A stretch of 64,000 nucleotides of DNA from Mojavia pulchra JT2-VF2 (GCA_019359325.1 JAHHHN010000001.1:62001-126000); one strand, 5' to 3'; positions 54,794 to 63,358 are shown, counted from the stretch's first letter. Notes: generated from the sequence alone by a model not told the origin. Made by a program: numbers and translations.

Positions 54794-55837
54794 ATGTTGT
54801 CGGGTAAGGGCAGTATTTGGGCATTGGGATATGTGTTTAAGTTAAGTGCAACTCCTGTTAATAAAGAAATTAGTTTATTTAACCTTACTCATAGTGATTT
54901 GAGTGCAGAACAGCGTGTACAGGCGTTTCGGGTAACAGCTTCACCAATGGCACGAAAACTCGCAGGATTATTAGCTTCTGCACCTGTGATTAGTTTGCCA
55001 ATTGTGCGATTGATTCAAGAAGCAATGTTAAAAGATTCTCAGCAAGTTCATGTAGCTGAGGTATTTTTAGGGGGATTATTAAAACCATTATCTGAGATTA
55101 ATGCAGATACTTATCCTGATTATGTTCAATATGAATTTATGGATGAGGTACGGGAGTTATTAATTGATTCTGTTCCTTCTCAGTATGTTTTGAATGTAGT
55201 GGATGAGGTATCAAAATATGTATCGAAAAAAGCAGGTTTATCACTAGAGTCCTTTGCTGCTGTATTAAGGAATCCTCAGCAAGTTATAAATGCTGATATT
55301 GCAGAGAAAGCAAAATATTTTGCAACAGTTACTGCTCAAGTCTTAAGACGTTTGGGTGGGAAGTATGCAAGAGTTGCGGATAATTTAGATGACTATAATA
55401 AGTATGCAAGAGTTGCGGATAATTTAGATGACTATAATCATGACTTGGAAGCAATATTGGATGAGTTCAGAACAATAAGAACAATATTGGGTGAGTTGGA
55501 AAGAATATCGAAACACTCTCAAGAACTTGAAGAATTTGGGGAACTAAAAAGAACTATACCAGATTTTAAAATACTTGTAAATTCTCTATTGAGTAATCCT
55601 CAGCAAGCTATAAATGCTGATATTACAGAGAAAGCAAAATATTTTGCAACAGTTACTACTCAAGTCCTAAGAGATTTCGATAGAGACTATAGATATAGAC
55701 ATTTGGGCGGAGACTATGCAAGGGTTACGGATAAATTAGATGACTATAATCATAAAGATTACGAACAAATTAATGATTTGACAAGTGTATTGTATGATTT
55801 GAAAGAAATTTTGGAAAGATTGGAAAAGGATCTATAA
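54794..55837 (+). CDS. SAV_2336-like helical protein, remnant with internal duplications
   Basis: The 347-residue frame matches my memory of the C-terminal part of SAV_2336-related conflict-system proteins (ISLFNLTHSDLSAEQRVQAF, LPIVRLIQEAMLKDSQQVHV, EVFLGGLLKPLSE). It is open upstream to about 54,749, without a start codon. The C-terminal half is a repeat: NPQQVINADIAEKAKYFATV recurs as NPQQAINADITEKAKYFATV, and KYARVADNLDDYN is tandemly doubled. The N-terminal part of such proteins is missing. Confidence 0.6.
   Translation: MLSGKGSIWALGYVFKLSATPVNKEISLFNLTHSDLSAEQRVQAFRVTASPMARKLAGLLASAPVISLPIVRLIQEAMLKDSQQVHVAEVFLGGLLKPLSEINADTYPDYVQYEFMDEVRELLIDSVPSQYVLNVVDEVSKYVSKKAGLSLESFAAVLRNPQQVINADIAEKAKYFATVTAQVLRRLGGKYARVADNLDDYNKYARVADNLDDYNHDLEAILDEFRTIRTILGELERISKHSQELEEFGELKRTIPDFKILVNSLLSNPQQAINADITEKAKYFATVTTQVLRDFDRDYRYRHLGGDYARVTDKLDDYNHKDYEQINDLTSVLYDLKEILERLEKDL
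55361..55438 (+). repeat. Exact 39-bp tandem duplication
   Basis: AAGTATGCAAGAGTTGCGGA and the next 19 bases are repeated once with no change, doubling 13 codons inside the SAV_2336-like frame. The identity indicates a recent event. Confidence 0.9.
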
Positions 55838-56329
55838 CCTGCACGCTTTAGTGTACTAAGGACTAAGATAAAAGATTCTGAAATTCTTATAGATTCTCTT
55901 CGCGACTTAGGTATTCGTGTTAAGTTAGAGGCTGATACTCGTGGTCGTCATGGTATGAGAGTTCGTACTGATATTGTCGCTGTTCTTGAAGGTGAGTGCG
56001 ACATAGGTTACAGTAAAAACAGCGACGGCTCTTTTGACTTAATCGCTGACTTGTGGGGAGTCGCCAAGAAACATAATCACACTGTATTGGTTAACTCTAT
56101 TAACCAAAAATATGCTGTTAATAAAACAATTAAAGAAGCCAAACAGCGAAAAGGGAAAGAAGGGAAAAAGGGAAATGCTTCTATTTCCATGAGTAGCAGT
56201 GAACCCATTAGCAGTTTTAATATAAAAAATAAATGCCCTAGATGTGGCTCTAAGCAAACAATTAAATATGGATATTTTCAGGGTAAACAAAAATATAAAT
56301 GTCAGAATTGTGGTACTGAATTTTCATGA
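55838..56329 (+). pseudogene. Ycf35-like (DUF1257) protein lacking its start, with C-terminal zinc ribbon
   Basis: From 55,838 the frame reads PARFSVLRTKIKDSEILIDS, matching the Ycf35 family opening (MSHFSTLRTKI...), but no start codon remains. The first in-frame ATG is at 55,955 (MRVRTDIVAVLEG, 124 residues). The family core continues with SDGSFDLIADLWGVAKKHN and NSINQKYAVNK. The normal C terminus is replaced by a basic linker and a CPRCGS...CQNCG zinc ribbon like that of InsA-type transposase partners. It is in the same frame as the preceding gene, separated by one TAA. A shortened 55,955 product could still be made. Confidence 0.65.
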
Positions 56330-56630
56330 TGATAATATTTGATCGTCTTAGGTTTTACGCAGACAAAATATAGCAAGATTAAATGAAATAACAAAATACC
56401 TAAAACTAATATTTGTAACGATTAAACTCAAGCATAATTGCTTTTCTTAGGATATATAAAGGTTAACAAAGTAGCGTTAATTGCTAGGTATGATGGAAAA
56501 ACCGTCAAACCTCCCAGTAGACAATGAATTTACCTGAGCTAGGCAACTATCTGGATCGGATTGTCAATTTCTGTTCCAGTGGAAAGACCGTGTTGGCTGG
56601 CGATCGCATACTGCTTGAACCATAATCAAA

Positions 56631-56843
56631 ATGACCACCTTTGAAGAATTAAACGCCATACTTGAGCGCATCGTCAAAAAACAGCAGACTGAAACTGACA
56701 TAACAGTTCTGCGAAAATGGCTCAGTGGTAGTGGTCAAATTGTCTCTCAGCAAGGGAAATATGCAGTCAACTTGGGACAAGGACAGGATATTCACATAGG
56801 CGATCTCATTTACCAAGGTGCACTTGCTGAAACGATACATTAG
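56631..56843 (+). CDS. Truncated adaptor-module gene
   Basis: The 70-residue product is the shared module, nearly identical to that of the 49,181 gene (ELNAILERIVKKQQTETDIT, GKYAVNLGQGQDIHIGDL), and stops after GALAETIH. Intact relatives continue into an ATPase. Its 3' end overlaps the 3' end of the convergent NACHT gene by 38 bases, so both were probably cut by one rearrangement. Confidence 0.75.
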   Translation: MTTFEELNAILERIVKKQQTETDITVLRKWLSGSGQIVSQQGKYAVNLGQGQDIHIGDLIYQGALAETIH

Positions 56844-58449
56844 TTATTTGAAATAAGCGATAAGTTGCATCTGAATGACTGGGATTCTCTGGAATATGAG
56901 TAAGGAAATATTGCGAATCATTAATTGCTAACGCTGCAAAATACTCCTGAAATGTTGGATGAAAAAACGCATACACTGCCTTCCTTGGAACCTGCACATC
57001 CACTCCTACCTTATTCAGCCATCCCAACTGCAATGCTAACTGAAACAGCGAATTGGGTTCATCCGGTTCACCCAAAAACTTACATAAAAAATCATGTCGC
57101 AATCGAAATCGAGTTTCTTCTTTATCAATTGCCTCCCGTGCCAACTCACCCAACCCTGCATTTAACCGCCTGCGCTGTTCCGCTGTCGTCGAAAATTGCT
57201 CTCGCTTCCACTCATAAAAATCCGCCACAAATTGCTCATACAGCCCCGCTTTCGTCTCTGGTAGCGTTCCCTCTCCTAAATAGCAGTTAAAACACAGCAT
57301 CGTCAGCCGCAGCGGATTTTTCACCAAATCCCGAATCCGTTCCTTCGCCGGCACCTTTAACGCCGCACACAACTGTTCTGCCTGCGTTCCCTGCTCTTCT
57401 GGTAACGCCCGAAACCACTGGCCAATAAACTGCTCCACCTGCTGTGGATAGGCAAACTCTAGTGTACGATAGGTATCAAATGTATCCAGCGTATTACAGT
57501 TGCTATCCCATAGATTCAATCGACAAGTCAGCAAAATTCGTGCCTGCGAAAGCAATCCTCCTATCCGAACCTGCCGCTCAATCTCTCTCAATGAATTGCT
57601 GAATGGAGCCTGCATTTCATCAGTTCCATCTAGCAACAGCCAGACTCGTCCTTGCTGAAACTGGGCAACAAAGGCATCCTTAATTTCTGGAGGGACTTCT
57701 GCTTGACCAATCTTTCGGATAATAGCTTGTAGCCATCGCTCCAATAAATACGGTTCTAGTTCTTGCCCCCGTAAATCTGCCAGTGGCACCCAAATCGCCA
57801 TCGCCTCTTCTATTTCTTGTGCCACCCAACCAGCGATCTGCTGTAGTAAGGTAGTTTTCCCTGCTCCTGGCTCTCCAATAATAGCAATGCGTTTTCCCTT
57901 ACTCTTAGGACTTTGCCCTTGCCGCAGCACCTGCTCAAGAAAATCTTGATGCGCAAACTGCTGGGTAACTTCTGTTTCTTCATACAAGGCTGAACCCTGC
58001 TCTGGTAATACATCCTCTCGCCGTCGGCTTTGTCTCTTACGTTCCACCAGTCCCAGGGGTACGTACACCTGTTCTGTTCGATAAGCAATCCCCTCAATAC
58101 TAGTTAGCGGATTAGTGGTAAGTCGCTGCTGCTCCTCTAAGATTTCTTTACTAAGTGAGTGCCAGTCAACTTCTTTTTGGAAATTTTGCGGAGAGAGTAC
58201 CTCTTGTAGTATTGCTCGGATAGATTCGGCATCCACTCCTTGATAGTGGCGATCGCCAATGTGAATTTCCCCTGCCTGCACCTGCCCAATATTAGTGTTA
58301 AACTTGCCATCCTGAGAAACGAATTGCAGCGAACCACTACTCATTCTTAAATATTGCCGCAGTACAGTAGCCTCCTCTTGAGAGGAATTGCCTAGGAGGA
58401 TACGATCAAAAATAGCGATTAATTCATCAGGAGTCTTCATTTCTTGCAA
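56806..58449 (-). CDS. NACHT ATPase with N-terminal adaptor module
   Basis: The 547-residue protein has the shared module (1-80; GKFNTNIGQVQAGEIHIGDR), a linker, and a NACHT domain with Walker A GEPGAGKTT (192-200), Walker B VWLLLDGTDEM and LLTCRLNLW. A helical region with HPTFQEYFAALAI comes near the C terminus. Relatives continue after TYRIFE with more sequence, often HEAT or pentapeptide repeats; here the chain ends in ITNVSFQQVHLGK from the antisense of the neighbouring module. So the sensor end is probably lost. Confidence 0.85.
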   Translation of the reverse strand: MQEMKTPDELIAIFDRILLGNSSQEEATVLRQYLRMSSGSLQFVSQDGKFNTNIGQVQAGEIHIGDRHYQGVDAESIRAILQEVLSPQNFQKEVDWHSLSKEILEEQQRLTTNPLTSIEGIAYRTEQVYVPLGLVERKRQSRRREDVLPEQGSALYEETEVTQQFAHQDFLEQVLRQGQSPKSKGKRIAIIGEPGAGKTTLLQQIAGWVAQEIEEAMAIWVPLADLRGQELEPYLLERWLQAIIRKIGQAEVPPEIKDAFVAQFQQGRVWLLLDGTDEMQAPFSNSLREIERQVRIGGLLSQARILLTCRLNLWDSNCNTLDTFDTYRTLEFAYPQQVEQFIGQWFRALPEEQGTQAEQLCAALKVPAKERIRDLVKNPLRLTMLCFNCYLGEGTLPETKAGLYEQFVADFYEWKREQFSTTAEQRRRLNAGLGELAREAIDKEETRFRLRHDFLCKFLGEPDEPNSLFQLALQLGWLNKVGVDVQVPRKAVYAFFHPTFQEYFAALAINDSQYFLTHIPENPSHSDATYRLFQITNVSFQQVHLGK

Positions 58450-58854
58450 GATATTGAACCAGGAGCAGTAGCAAGAACGGCAGCCACAGCATTACACCTT
58501 TAGACAAGCATAAATGATCAGCTTAATGAGTGGGGATAGTAAAATTAATAGGATACATATATAAAAACGAGAAAGTACCTGGCAGCTATGGAGTTAACTT
58601 CTTTTTTGAGCGATCGCTTGTGGCACTGCCTCATGTAATTTTATAAAAAAGCTAAAGTCGTAAAAGACTGCCCTATAACTACATTCAGGCAATTTAATAC
58701 TCGTGTCTACCATTCAATAGAAATATAATGGCTGGCGAGAGCAGATCAGTTTTGCTCCCAGCCAGCGGTGGCGATTTTAGAATACTCAAAATCGGCGTGA
58801 GAATAATTGGCGATCGCCACGCTTGCAAAAGACGAGAGCCTGAATCAAGCTCTG
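58450..58854. other. Spacer with hairpins between the sensor cluster and element genes
   Basis: In this 405-base spacer a stem (GGCTGGCGAGAGCA with TGCTCCCAGCC, about 58,731-58,763) and a second small stem (AGAGC/GCTCT, 58,835-58,853) precede the 58,855 gene end and may terminate it. The left part should hold the NACHT gene promoter. Confidence 0.45.
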
Positions 58855-59964
58855 TTACACTCCTGGGAAACTTGCCTCTACTTCACAATTACGAAACGAA
58901 CCCATAGAATTGGCTTGCTGCCGTTGTTGGCGGATAGCTTGCAAACGATCTAACGCCTCATTCATAATTTTGACTATGTGACGTTCATAACGACTGAGTA
59001 ATTCGATTTGTGGTCGGATAACTTGCGATCGCCTAGTTAAGTCTTGATAATCCGCGATCACTTTTTGGTGTTCTTTCTCCACCTGAATTATCTCTTTCTC
59101 AATTTTCTCAAGCTCGTTGAGCTTTTCTCTACATTTCTGCTCAACCTTATCAATCTGGAACTTAACTATAGAGCAACGTAACTGATTTTTAGTTTTAGGG
59201 TATTGCTCATCAGCTAGGTCTTGTTGAGCTATCCTTATTAAGACTTGAAGCTGACTGACCTCGCCATAAAGGGTTTGCTTTTCCTTCTGCTCTGTTAAAA
59301 ATTCTTGGCAAGCATTAGCATATTCCACCGCACTTGAATAACACAGAGGATTAACAGAAATGCTCTTGAATGGATGCTGATATAAAAACTTTGTGATGGT
59401 CTTCTCTGCGTCACCTAGCCACTCTGACCAGATAGAATTGAAATATTTCTTCCTAACATCTTTATCTAGGTCACGATAGATTTTTAATGTCTCTAGTAGT
59501 ACTAGGCTCAATTCTCGCTCAAGCGCTCTATTATCTGGGTGAAACAGTGTTTTATTCTTTAGTTCATAGTCATCTTTTTCGTAGTAAGGGTATTTAGCTA
59601 CAGTTGGCGGTTCTAGGGGAGGAGCAGGCGTTAAAGCATGAGATGCCAACGCTGATTCTGTCATCCACAGGCGATAAAGTCGAATCCTCGCCATTGCTAC
59701 TTGCTCCAGTAGCGTAATTTCGGTAGGTGACTCCGGTTGAAATTCGCCGATTAACTCCTCCATAAATTGCTGAAACTTCAAGGCATCTTCACCGATAACA
59801 GGGGCTTTAGTTGCCAACAATCCGTGACGAGTCGCATTCATTCTGGTAATCTTCCTTCCTTGCTCTGTCGTCGCTCCACGGCTTTTTTTTCCGTTGTTTC
59901 TGCTAACTTCTGCGGGGCAAACCATAATGTCAAGTGATGAGATTTTTTTAAAAGTTGATAGCAA
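58855..59964 (-). CDS. Terminase-small-subunit-like coiled-coil protein of mobile DNA
   Basis: The 369-residue protein contains RKITRMNATRHGLLATKAPV near the N terminus and FQQFMEELIGEFQPESPTEITLLEQVAMARIRLYRLWMTE. This is a pattern I know from phage/island proteins that resemble terminase small subunits. A long coiled coil follows (about 215-320). ATG at 59,925 (MVCPAEVSRNN) is a plausible alternative start. A perfect palindrome lies 7 bases upstream of the 59,964 start. Confidence 0.7.
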   Translation of the reverse strand: MLSTFKKISSLDIMVCPAEVSRNNGKKSRGATTEQGRKITRMNATRHGLLATKAPVIGEDALKFQQFMEELIGEFQPESPTEITLLEQVAMARIRLYRLWMTESALASHALTPAPPLEPPTVAKYPYYEKDDYELKNKTLFHPDNRALERELSLVLLETLKIYRDLDKDVRKKYFNSIWSEWLGDAEKTITKFLYQHPFKSISVNPLCYSSAVEYANACQEFLTEQKEKQTLYGEVSQLQVLIRIAQQDLADEQYPKTKNQLRCSIVKFQIDKVEQKCREKLNELEKIEKEIIQVEKEHQKVIADYQDLTRRSQVIRPQIELLSRYERHIVKIMNEALDRLQAIRQQRQQANSMGSFRNCEVEASFPGV

Positions 59965-59970
59965 TCAGCA

Positions 59971-59992
59971 TTACCAATCCTAGGATTGGTAA
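59971..59992. promoter_or_regulatory. Perfect 22-bp palindrome, probable operator
   Basis: TTACCAATCCT is followed at once by its exact reverse complement. It lies just upstream of the 58,855-59,964 gene, where a dimeric repressor could bind. Confidence 0.7.
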
Positions 59993-60003
59993 GTATTTGG
60001 GTA

Positions 60004-60188
60004 TTTTGTTGATGTTGTTGATGATAAATTTTGGGCATCATATCATCTTGAATATTAAGCGAGTATAAGCAACATATAGCGATCGCTCATCCACAGAAAC
60101 ATTAGAAGATACAAAGCCTGAAAGCTTCTCCCTGATTAAGATTGAAGCTGATGATTTATCATCAACAAATCATCAACAATTTCATCAT
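60004..60188. promoter_or_regulatory. TTGTTGATG iteron-like sites in inverted clusters
   Basis: The left cluster (60,004-60,033) reads TTGTTGATG twice and then ATAAATTTT. The right cluster (60,149-60,188) has the same unit inverted (ATCATCAACA twice, within TGATGATTTATCATCA). Another TTGTTGAT lies at 60,254. The clusters lie in the 391-base spacer (59,965-60,355) between the primase gene end and the terminase-like gene. They may be an origin, a partition site or an operator. No gene is seen in the spacer. Confidence 0.55.
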
Positions 60189-60355
60189 TTCCTCCTTCAT
60201 AAAAGAAGGTTGGTGCTCAATAACTTCAATTACTGGCTAGCAGGGTAGTATTTTTTGTTGATAAGTTCGATAATGCCACCCTCAACTAAAGCCTGGCAGT
60301 CTTTGCGTAATTTATCACTGGGAATTTTCTTGAGTGCAGAAATTCCACTCTTAAT

Positions 60356-62962
60356 TTATCGAATTTGCGAACCTGGCTTACGCTCCACAAATTCTTTGAT
60401 CTTAAGCAAATTGCCAGCTAATTCTAGTTGTGGAGAATTATAGGTATAAATCAGTTTGAGTTGAGCAATGTAGAAGTCAATCATCAAACAGGCAATCTCC
60501 ATAGCTTCGCCTTCTATAAATTCACTCGGATTAGTTTCACCTGCTAGCACAGAATTAATTAAGTGCAACCAAAGTGCAAATCGAGCTAGATAGGTTTCAA
60601 ACTTTGGGTATGCAGTCTGTAACCCAGGATGTGTTTCTTGTTTTGTCCAATCAATTAATTGGTGCTGGTATGCTTGAAAAACTGCTTTTGCACCTTGAGT
60701 TAAGAAGTAATCTCTATTTGGTAGATTCCCTAAAATTTTGTAGATTTTTGTTAGGTACTCTGCAAGCTTACCGCCTGAATCATCCTCTTCTGCAAATAAG
60801 TTGATATAAGCTGGAGGGCAAGGGACTGTGCTGAAAAGCCATCGAGCAAACTCACCAGTGTGGTCTTCATGGTTTGCCATGAGTTTTTGAAGTGTTAATG
60901 GCTGAGTAGAACCTGTGCGAGAAATAGCAGATTTAGGAAGATAAACAGTACCTTCTTCTTTTACTGTATCTTTAGAAAGAGATTTACCATTAAATTCAGA
61001 TAAGTCAAGCTCTGCATCATCACCCTTCCCGCCACGATACTTATTTCGTCCATTGAAAAATCCTGACCACTCATCACGGTAGTAGAGCAAACCACGAGGA
61101 TTTTCACTGTGGATTCTCATTCTTGCTTCAGTAGTTGAGTTTTGCACTATATAGCGACGGCGTGGTGGTGGAGGTTCAGGTAATCCTACGCTATCTCCTC
61201 TTTTTTTGCTCTTCTCTTGGCGAAGTGCATATTGGTAATTGTCATTTTCTTGCTTAAACTTGCGGAATTCTTCTGTTTCAAGTTCTTCAAGTGGATCTAT
61301 GGCGAGCCTTTGCGATGGAGTTTTCTTGCTACCACTAGGTGCAAGGTTGCAAGTCCAAATTATACAAGTCTGACAGTAACCAGATTTTGGATCAATAATG
61401 ATTCGAGATGATGTTCCAATCCTAGAAGCAGCAACTGGAATAAAAGTATTGATCACAGCCTCTATAGATGTGGGCATTGCTTTTGCTACTGTTGTCAACG
61501 ACTCTGCTAAATTGCCGTTATCTCCCCAGAATAAGTCATAAGGGTTAAGACGTGCTTTTTGACAATCCAATAAACTTGGTAGCGCTTTTTTTACATCACT
61601 GCGTTTCTCATTTTCCTCTAGTTCCTTGATTCGGGCATGATATAGCGCCCATACTTTGTGTATGCGTCTGCCAGATTTAATTGCTAAATCCTCAATTGCA
61701 TCTGTAAGTTCTGATTGTGGCAAGTCCTCTTGAATTAACTTCTCCAATTCTGCTTCAAGCAGAGTTGTGCTAAGAGGATGTCTGACATTTTCAGTCTCGG
61801 TAACTACTTGCTTAAGTAATTGTGGAATATTGAGCAATGCTTTGAGATGATTCTCAATCTCTAATTTAATAGCAGGAGGGCATTTAGCATCAAATGTTGC
61901 TTTGTCCAATCTACGAATTTTCTGCCAGCAGCTTTCCTCTCCACCTAGGTATTGTGCAGATGGTTGGCAAGATGACGGATCTATAGTTTTAAGAATTCGT
62001 TGAATGCGATCGCTATCAATCCCTAATTTCTTACCCGCTAACTCAACAAGATTTTCAGCATCACCACTAATTGATATCTCATTCTCAAAGCACCAATTCT
62101 GCCAACCAAAAGCTTCCTTAGCTAGTGTAGTTAGTGCCTCACTACGATCGCCACTGGGATTAGCACCATTTGAGATCTCTTTTGATTTTTCTGTGAGTAA
62201 CTTTTCTATAGGTAGTCCATGAGGAGCTAAGTGTAATTGAGCTAATGATGGTGGGAGGTTTGTGCTGGCTTGTTTTTTGGTTGAATAAAGACCTATTGAT
62301 TCTAAATCTTCCACCTCAACTAATTCACCTTTATTTATTGATTGGTATGGATTTCCAGATGGGCCAATTGTTGGACTCAGAACCGTAAACCGACCATTAC
62401 CTAAGCATTCCCCTACATGCTTACCTCCTGTGGATAATGCAAAGTTGGTAAACTCAGGCTTCTTTCTAACTCGAATACCAATTCGCCAACCCCCTGAATG
62501 AGTGCGTTCGATAAATGTCGCCTTTAAAGCTGGGTAACGATTTAGCCATTCTGAGACTAGGCGATCGCATTCTTGCTGTGAATCGAAATTTTTGACATCA
62601 AAATCAATCCAAACAGTGTTATTCCAACCGCCGAGAGTGCCTACTCCATTAAGAGGATTGGCGAACCATGTATCTAGCTCAATCTGTGTAGGTAATCTTT
62701 TTTGGTACTGAGTGTGAGGTATTAGATGAGGTTTATTGCTTTCATCTAAGTAACTAGGATTTTTGCCCGTAAAAAAGGGCTTAGGTGTTGCTCCGTCTTT
62801 TTCATACTCAATATTTCCATTTTTATCACTCTTGGGATACTTAAATGGGTCTTGTTTCGGCGCGACTGGTAGTGCTGGATATCCGTGTTTGGTAAGCCAC
62901 TCAATAGCTGTGTTGCGATCGCTGATAAAATTATTGTGGATAGAAGTTGTCTCCATTAACAT
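60356..62962 (-). CDS. Prim-Pol primase fused to a DUF3987-like ATPase region
   Basis: The 868-residue protein has an archaeo-eukaryotic primase-type domain at the N terminus (about 15-225): ALPVAPKQDPFKYPK, catalytic VWIDFDVKNF with DxD, and GECLGNGRFTVLSPT. A helical linker leads to a DUF3987-like region with NLAPSGSKKTPSQRLAIDPL, RGLLYYRDEWSGFFNG and a helical C terminus. Such proteins start replication of plasmids and integrative elements. It supports autonomous replication, at least transiently, of the island. Confidence 0.87.
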   Translation of the reverse strand: MLMETTSIHNNFISDRNTAIEWLTKHGYPALPVAPKQDPFKYPKSDKNGNIEYEKDGATPKPFFTGKNPSYLDESNKPHLIPHTQYQKRLPTQIELDTWFANPLNGVGTLGGWNNTVWIDFDVKNFDSQQECDRLVSEWLNRYPALKATFIERTHSGGWRIGIRVRKKPEFTNFALSTGGKHVGECLGNGRFTVLSPTIGPSGNPYQSINKGELVEVEDLESIGLYSTKKQASTNLPPSLAQLHLAPHGLPIEKLLTEKSKEISNGANPSGDRSEALTTLAKEAFGWQNWCFENEISISGDAENLVELAGKKLGIDSDRIQRILKTIDPSSCQPSAQYLGGEESCWQKIRRLDKATFDAKCPPAIKLEIENHLKALLNIPQLLKQVVTETENVRHPLSTTLLEAELEKLIQEDLPQSELTDAIEDLAIKSGRRIHKVWALYHARIKELEENEKRSDVKKALPSLLDCQKARLNPYDLFWGDNGNLAESLTTVAKAMPTSIEAVINTFIPVAASRIGTSSRIIIDPKSGYCQTCIIWTCNLAPSGSKKTPSQRLAIDPLEELETEEFRKFKQENDNYQYALRQEKSKKRGDSVGLPEPPPPRRRYIVQNSTTEARMRIHSENPRGLLYYRDEWSGFFNGRNKYRGGKGDDAELDLSEFNGKSLSKDTVKEEGTVYLPKSAISRTGSTQPLTLQKLMANHEDHTGEFARWLFSTVPCPPAYINLFAEEDDSGGKLAEYLTKIYKILGNLPNRDYFLTQGAKAVFQAYQHQLIDWTKQETHPGLQTAYPKFETYLARFALWLHLINSVLAGETNPSEFIEGEAMEIACLMIDFYIAQLKLIYTYNSPQLELAGNLLKIKEFVERKPGSQIR

Positions 62963-63048
62963 TGCTCACCTCCTGTTTCCACAATCAGATATAAAATTTT
63001 CTCTTGGAGCAACCCTAACTTTTTACAGTTGTAATTTTGAGATGCCAT

Positions 63049-63333
63049 TTAGCTGACCTTCCTTCCGCGTTTCAGGGGTTGATTTGAGGGAAGAGAGTGA
63101 AGGTAAGCTTCTATTGCTCTTTGGTGAGCTTGAGGATTATCTCGATTAGCGATCCAATCAAGTATTAGCGGAAGATTATACAGCGTGGTTCTAGAATTAA
63201 TCTTTTGCCAGTGAATGCTCTCCTGCCAAATTCCTTGGAGCCGATATCGCTTAAATGTTTCAGAAGACAATCCTATCTGGTTAGATAGTTGTTTTTTGGT
63301 GACAAAATTGTTCATATTAGAGTAATTTGTCAT
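63049..63333 (-). CDS. Small HTH protein (excisionase/MerR-like)
   Basis: The product has 94 residues, or 88 if started at ATG 63,315. TKKQLSNQIGLSSETFKRYR is a helix-turn-helix and YNLPLILDWIANRDNPQAHQ resembles the end of DNA-binding excisionase-type proteins. A long perfect inverted repeat spans both candidate starts. It precedes the primase gene on the same strand and is likely a regulator or excision factor of the element. Confidence 0.72.
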   Translation of the reverse strand: MTNYSNMNNFVTKKQLSNQIGLSSETFKRYRLQGIWQESIHWQKINSRTTLYNLPLILDWIANRDNPQAHQRAIEAYLHSLPSNQPLKRGRKVS

Positions 63334-63358
63334 TAACTACTCTAATATGAACAATTTT
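63304..63358. promoter_or_regulatory. Perfect 21-bp inverted repeat over the start of the HTH gene
   Basis: The left arm starts AAAATTGTTC and ends TTAGAGTA (63,304-63,324); the right arm is its exact complement (63,338-63,358), with a 13-base spacer containing the 63,333 ATG. It could be an autoregulatory operator or a leader hairpin hiding the start codon. Confidence 0.75.

Noticed and set aside
56524-56625. 33-codon frame (MNLPELGNYLDRIVNFCSSG start) just before the 56,631 module
   Set aside because: LDRIV and AGDRI recall the two ends of the adaptor module with the middle deleted, but the match is too short to claim.
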